From Pseudocercospora fijiensis CIRAD86 (lineage: Eukaryota > Ascomycota > Dothideomycetes > Mycosphaerellales > Mycosphaerellaceae): 64,000 bases of DNA. The DNA lies in assembly GCF_000340215.1 (NCBI RefSeq), contig NW_006921536.1, positions 5,836,594 through 5,900,593 on the forward strand. The letters run 5' to 3'. Each line of letters opens with the position of its first letter. Position 1 is the stretch's first letter. This document shows positions 59,271-64,000 of this stretch, in pieces. The notes beneath the pieces were generated by a model. The model was not told the DNA's origin. It did no database searches and saw nothing but the letters and a program-made list of their open reading frames with translations. The position numbers and the translations under genes were made by a program.

Positions 59271-60840
59271 TATATTCTTAATTCTCCTCTCTAGAATAGT
59301 GCTAAGTTATTATAGCGAACATTTAGTAAATACGAGAGCGCGTCGGCTAAGTACGCTAGACCCCTAGCGGGCACTCGGCGTAAAGCTAGACCGACTAAGC
59401 GTAAGGGCAAACAGCCCGTTTTATTAGAACACGTTAGCGATAGCGAAGACGCCTAAGGTTTAGATAATGTAGTAGAGTAAGACCCTAATAACGACGTCGA
59501 TAAGATAGATATCGACGAGAAAGATAGCGGTAACTAGTAGAGCTACCGACTCTAGCTTACGCCGAATAAGATCCTTAAGACTATCTCTAGTTTTACTAAA
59601 GGCTAGATTAAGGTTAAGAGTATAACGGCGGAGGACGACGACGAGGTAGATCGCGCTCTTACGGGCCCGCGCTATCCCGATACCGTTAAGGGTAACCTAA
59701 AGCGTATAGCCTTTATCTATATCCGCGCCGTATAGAAGATAAAGGTTATTCTAGACTCCCTCGATCCTATAATCGATCGGCTAGATCTAGTATATATTCC
59801 TACGTTCTTCGTAGGCACTCCTACTACGCTTTATAGACCTACTCTCTAGCTAGTCTACCTAGTTCTAGAACTAGAGATATATAGAGAAGACCTCTATCGA
59901 GGACTGCTACTCTTATACCTATATAACAAGATAAAGAATAAGAACAATAACGCCCTAGTTAACCTATTACTCGAGCCGATAAGGATCTCCTACGTCGCTA
60001 CTACTACTATCCCGGTCTATATCGACCCGAAGGCTAGCCGAGTAAATACTAAAGAGTAGGAAGAGCGTATAGGCAATATTATAGAGACATTACTAAACCT
60101 CGTTAAGAAGGGTCTATACGATAGATCTACTACTACGGAGATATAGCGTATATAAGGCAATACCGATCCGGATACTACGCTTAAGACGTTCGATATTTTA
60201 TCTAAGCGCGGTAATATAAATTTAGGGACTAGCCTACGCCTAGACAACTTTGCTAATAATAAGGCGCGTATCGCCTATATTAACAATATTATTCTTACTA
60301 CCGGTAGCGCGCGTCTATATCTATAGCTTTTTAGCGATCCTACTAAGATCGAGCGCCTAGGGTTCGATACTATAATACCTAAGGTTAATATAGGCGAAGT
60401 ATAAGCCTTCTAATAGCGTTACGCCGAAGACACTAATAATAAGCGTACTAGCGCCTATAATACCGATAGTACCCTAGTTATCGATAGTAAGATATTTACG
60501 CTTATTAACTCCGCTATAAACTAGAAGAGCGCTAAGGTACCTACGTTTAAGGACGCCTATACTTCGCTCGATATTATACCCGAAATATTAAGCGTACTAG
60601 ATAGCTTTACTAAGTTAGGGTTTAAGGCTATATACTACGGGCTAAGCTTATAGCCTTAGTAGGTAACTAGTATAGCGTACCTTAAGCGTATAATGCTCTC
60701 TTCTACTCGGTTCGCTATTATAGGCGACGACGTTAGCCTCGGTAAGACTATTTAGGTCCTTATTACAATCTACGAGATAGCGAAAGAGACTACCCGCTAG
60801 ATTAAGGTCTACGATAGTAAGCTTTCCCTACGATTTATTA

Positions 60841-60940
60841 TAAAACTTTAGATACGTACCTATTCTTACGAGATTTAGGTACGCGCCTAAAGTTTTATTA
60901 TTTTTAATCGTTATAATTTTTAGATATATGCCTAAAGTTC
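60841..60940. repeat. Family 2 palindromes in SNF2c intron 2
   Basis: One complete element (AAACTTTAGATACGTACCTA ... TAGGTACGCGCCTAAAGTTT, about 60843-60896) and one half (TTTAGATATATGCCTAAAGT, about 60919-60940), within intron 60817-60986. Confidence 0.9.
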
Positions 60941-62411
60941 CTTCCTACTAACAAAACCTTTACTAACTTTTCTTATCTAAACAAAGTCCGTTCCCGCGTA
61001 AGCGTCGTAATAACTAATACTACTACGAAGTACCTAGTAGACTATCCCGACTAGTTCCCCCTCGACTAAATGCCTAAGAAGCGTAATATTATCGAGAAGA
61101 TATAAGCTAGCGACGAGGCATTTAATCGTAATGCCTCTATAAATAAGGCTAGAGCGGAGCTTAGTCTACGCCCTAAATACCGCCTACCGATTATCGTCTA
61201 CCTACCGAATAGTCTTACGGCTTAGCTTACTAATACTAGTATATACTTCTACGATCTAGAGGGTAACTGTTCTAAGTATATCTATATATATACGTTCTAT
61301 TTACTCGGTATTAAGAAGAATTAGCGAGATAATTAGTTTACTAAGTCTATACCTATCCTTACGAACCTCGAGGCTCTAAAGAGTTAGTTAGCTACCTAGA
61401 ATAGCGATAATAAACAGACATCGCGCAATCTAGTGCTTACTATCTACTAAGTACTACCTAGATAGATCCTCGAGGTCGGATCGACTATTAGGGTCTCTAA
61501 GAAGCGAACTATAGCTATTAACGAAGATAACGAGGACGTCGACGGCCTTACGAGCGATATCTTAGATAACGAGGATAGAGGCACTACGCTTACCGACCTC
61601 TAGTAGGTAGACCTTATAATATTAAATATTCTACTTATCCCCGAGGACTCCTTCTCTTTTATCGCGGCCGACGAGGGTTATACGGTAGGCAACCCTAAGG
61701 CTAATTAGACCGACGTATTATATAAGTTGCAACCGTAGAATAGTATAGCTATTATTACTACTATAGTTATTCGCAACTATATATATAATATAGCGTCGAT
61801 TGTCCGCTTTAGTTAGCGCTAAGTTAAGAACCTTCTAGATTTAGGTTCTAACCTTAAGAAGAATAGTATAGACGTCGATAAATATAGACGTCTATCTTAT
61901 AAGTTCGAGACACTCTACGACCGTAACTAGAGCAAGATTCTAGATACCCTATATAGGCTTATAGGCTGCCCGGATCTCCTACTTAACTAGTACTACCTAG
62001 CCGCGCTCTATTCTAAAGCGATCTATAAGATAATAGGTAGTACGATAAATATCGGCTTCGTAATACTACTACTTCTAAGTCTAGTCTAAATCCGCTATAT
62101 TAAGGGCTAAACGATCGTCGCGAATAGCGTCGACTATTGTATTAGTACCGACATCCTACCTATATACTTCTATAATATCGAGATTCGTATAGACGATACT
62201 AGCTATACGATCTATAATAGAGCCTATAGGTAGTTTACTAATACGGTAGATAGTAAGCGTCTATATACTATAGACGAAGACGATAAGACCGGTTATAGTA
62301 CTAGCCTATACTATTAGCTTATACTAACCTCTAATAACCCTATTAGCTCGGTTATACTAAGGCGCCGCTTAGATACGAGTGCTAAGCTTATTAACTTATT
62401 ATAAGTTTTCT

Positions 62412-62466
62412 AAACTTTAGGTATATACCTTTTTTAGCTACGATTTAGGTATATACCTAAAGTTTC
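62412..62466. repeat. Family 2 palindrome in SNF2c intron 3
   Basis: AAACTTTAGGTATATACC, spacer, then TTAGGTATATACCTAAAGTT. It occupies more than half of the 99-bp intron 62401-62499. Confidence 0.9.
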
Positions 62467-63625
62467 TATATTTTAGATATTACTAACCTTTTATTATAGG
62501 ACTAATAGGTCTATCGACCCTTTTACGTACCTTTATATATCCCTTAAGGGCGACCTCTAGATACTACCGCCCTCGGATCGATTTAGCTACTTTAACTTCC
62601 TCTACCGCGTATTCCCGAAGTATTATACTTTCTTAGAGATCGTCCGAAATATCGTACTTATCGAGTTACTAAAGCTCGTAGTCTAGGCCTACGAACCTAT
62701 CTCGCTCCTAATTGTCGAGGCTATTTACGGCCTACTCTAGATCCTATATATTGTAATCCGCGCTAGTATTAGCAATCGTAGCCGCGTCCTAGCCGAGCGC
62801 GCCTTTCTAAACGACCCTAGCGTTAAAATTATAATTATCTCTTTACGTATAGGAGCCGAGTCCGCTAACTACTAGAAGGTAGCTTTCTTTATAGTTATAC
62901 TCGACGCCGTTTCGTTCCGTATTAAGTACTAAGCTAGCGGTCGACTTTACTATATAAGCTAAGAATACGATATAACGGTCTATACCTTAAATGTCGACGA
63001 GAGTATCGATTAGGCCTTATAGTATAAGTATAAAGTACGGTTCCTTAAGTAGATTCGCTCTACCTATACCCTTAGCCTAGAAGATATAAAGGTTATTATA
63101 CGAGACTACCCTTTCTAAAACAATAATACTAAGCGACGCGAAAACGATACCGCGGAGGAGCCGACCGGCCTTATTCGAGAGTCTATCGAGACGCGTATCT
63201 ATACGGTTATAGCCGACGCTCTACTATATACTATATATAGCGTACGCTTCCCTCGTACTAGTAACGTATAGGCTAATATTATAGATCCTACTATAAAGAA
63301 CCTATTACTAAACGAGACGCTATTCCGTTTAGTATATAGCGGTACGGTTACTCGTAAGGTTATCGGATAGGTCTAGGAGAAGGCTAAAGGAAACTACGAT
63401 AACTAGCTCGGTAACGACGACCTAGAACCGGACTAAGTAGATAAGCTCTATATTAAGCTAGTCGCTAAGTACGTCGAGGACCGTTAGTATATCTAGCGTA
63501 AGACTAGGCCCCTAACTATTAAACAAGATAAGGTTAATCGTATCGTATAGTACTACGCTAACTAGCTTATATATAGAGATGCTATAAAGCTAGCGTACTT
63601 AAGTAGAACCGGTATATTCTCCTAT

Positions 63626-63683
63626 TTAAACTTTAGGTATATACCTATTATTATATACTTTAGGTATATACCTAAAGTTTCTT
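63626..63683. repeat. Family 2 palindrome in SNF2c intron 4
   Basis: AAACTTTAGGTATATACCTA, an 11-bp spacer, then TTTAGGTATATACCTAAAGT, inside the 110-bp intron 63611-63720. Confidence 0.9.
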
Positions 63684-64000
63684 CTAAATGTTTCTAAGTT
63701 AATACTAATAACGATTATAGATATCGTATTCTAGTTCTATAACTAGGTCGACTCGCTATCCGACTATATCCTTAACGGCCTTACCTATATAGTAGAGTAG
63801 GAGGGTATAGTAGTCCCTTTATAGCTTCGATAAGAGAGACCTCCGTTCTCCCTAACGTAAACTACCTCTCCTTTAGAAGAGGATAAAGAGTAGCCGCCTT
63901 AGAAGCCTAACGTATTATCCCTCGGTAAGGAAGTCGAAAATAGTATTATTAATAGTAAGTAGTACGAATTAGTTACTATAGTAAACTAGAAACTAAACGC

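Larger units (their letters stand above)
58510..64000 (+). pseudogene. SNF2-family ATPase/helicase relic, SNF2c (runs off window)
   Basis: The likely start is ATA (former ATG) at 58510: SSLLIPSARKRKLGTSPLSD. Four introns keep the frame when removed: 58993-59315 (GTAAGT), 60817-60986 (GTAAGC), 62401-62499 (ATAAGT, former GTAAGT) and 63611-63720 (GTATAT). Walker A is at 60723-60749 (GDDVSLGKT), motif Ia RVSVVITNTTTKYL follows intron 2, and motif II is at 61670-61681 (DEGY, from DEGH, in ADEGYTVGNPKA). HELICc has VKIIIISLRIGAESANY and motif VI at 62927-62965 (ASGRLYYIS, from QASGRLHRI). After intron 4 the frame continues DIVF-x-FYN. Introns 2 and 3 fall at positions equivalent to introns of SNF2a and SNF2b. 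Confidence 0.9.

Noticed and set aside
4058..64000. Starship-type giant transposon
   Set aside because: No DUF3435 tyrosine-recombinase captain with its conserved residues was recognised, and the borders match a tandem duplication and a telomere tract.

Overview
The window looks like a strongly RIP-mutated, probably subtelomeric compartment of a filamentous ascomycete (Pezizomycotina). CpA and TpG are almost absent, TpA is in large excess and CpG survives, which is the footprint of repeat-induced point mutation. Almost every gene is therefore a relic: Gln and Trp codons have become TAG/TAA, His and Cys have become Tyr, start ATGs have become ATA. Reading frames can still be followed because substitutions greatly outnumber indels. 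Introns (GTAAG/GTATG, CTAAC branch site, AG), a TTAGGG telomere tract and the gene families agree with a fungal host. Coordinates of decayed genes are approximate unless an exact codon is given.

Layout. 1-3.7 kb: gag-pol of a Ty3/gypsy retrotransposon on the minus strand, cut by the window edge before integrase. 4.06-22.0 kb (copy A) and 30.01-47.61 kb (copy B): a direct repeat of about 17.6-17.9 kb carrying, in order, a telomere-linked-helicase-type RecQ gene (+), an unidentified two-exon frame (-), a MULE transposase (-), two unidentified genes (+) and a SNF2-family ATPase gene (+). 22.0-30.0 kb links the copies: a second SNF2 paralogue truncated at its C-terminus, an unidentified gene, and the intact 5' part of the copy-B RecQ gene. 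The repeating unit is thus about 26 kb (RecQ ... SNF2a - SNF2b - unknown gene). The copy-A RecQ lacks its first 413 codons, its left border lying against the retrotransposon. Copy B ends 10 bp before an interstitial TTAGGG tract.

47.6-50.1 kb: a 273-bp satellite, a fragment of an NFX1-type SF1 helicase with an internal 255-bp triplication, and a 41-bp hairpin repeat. 50.8-64 kb: a second module with an unidentified 1,658-codon frame (+), an unidentified 527-codon frame (-) and a third SNF2 paralogue (+) that runs off the end.

Two features go beyond gene annotation. First, short double-palindrome elements of two sequence families (about 62-77 bp up to 47 kb, about 54 bp after 50 kb) sit in introns and gene borders. 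They occupy equivalent introns of the SNF2 paralogues although the two families are unrelated in sequence. Second, a promoter-like module of about 180 bp with a fixed TATATAAATT box stands upstream of four different genes, which suggests that the array was once co-regulated. The picture is of a helicase/ATPase-rich subtelomeric gene array that was amplified in tandem, healed or fused at a telomere, and silenced by RIP.
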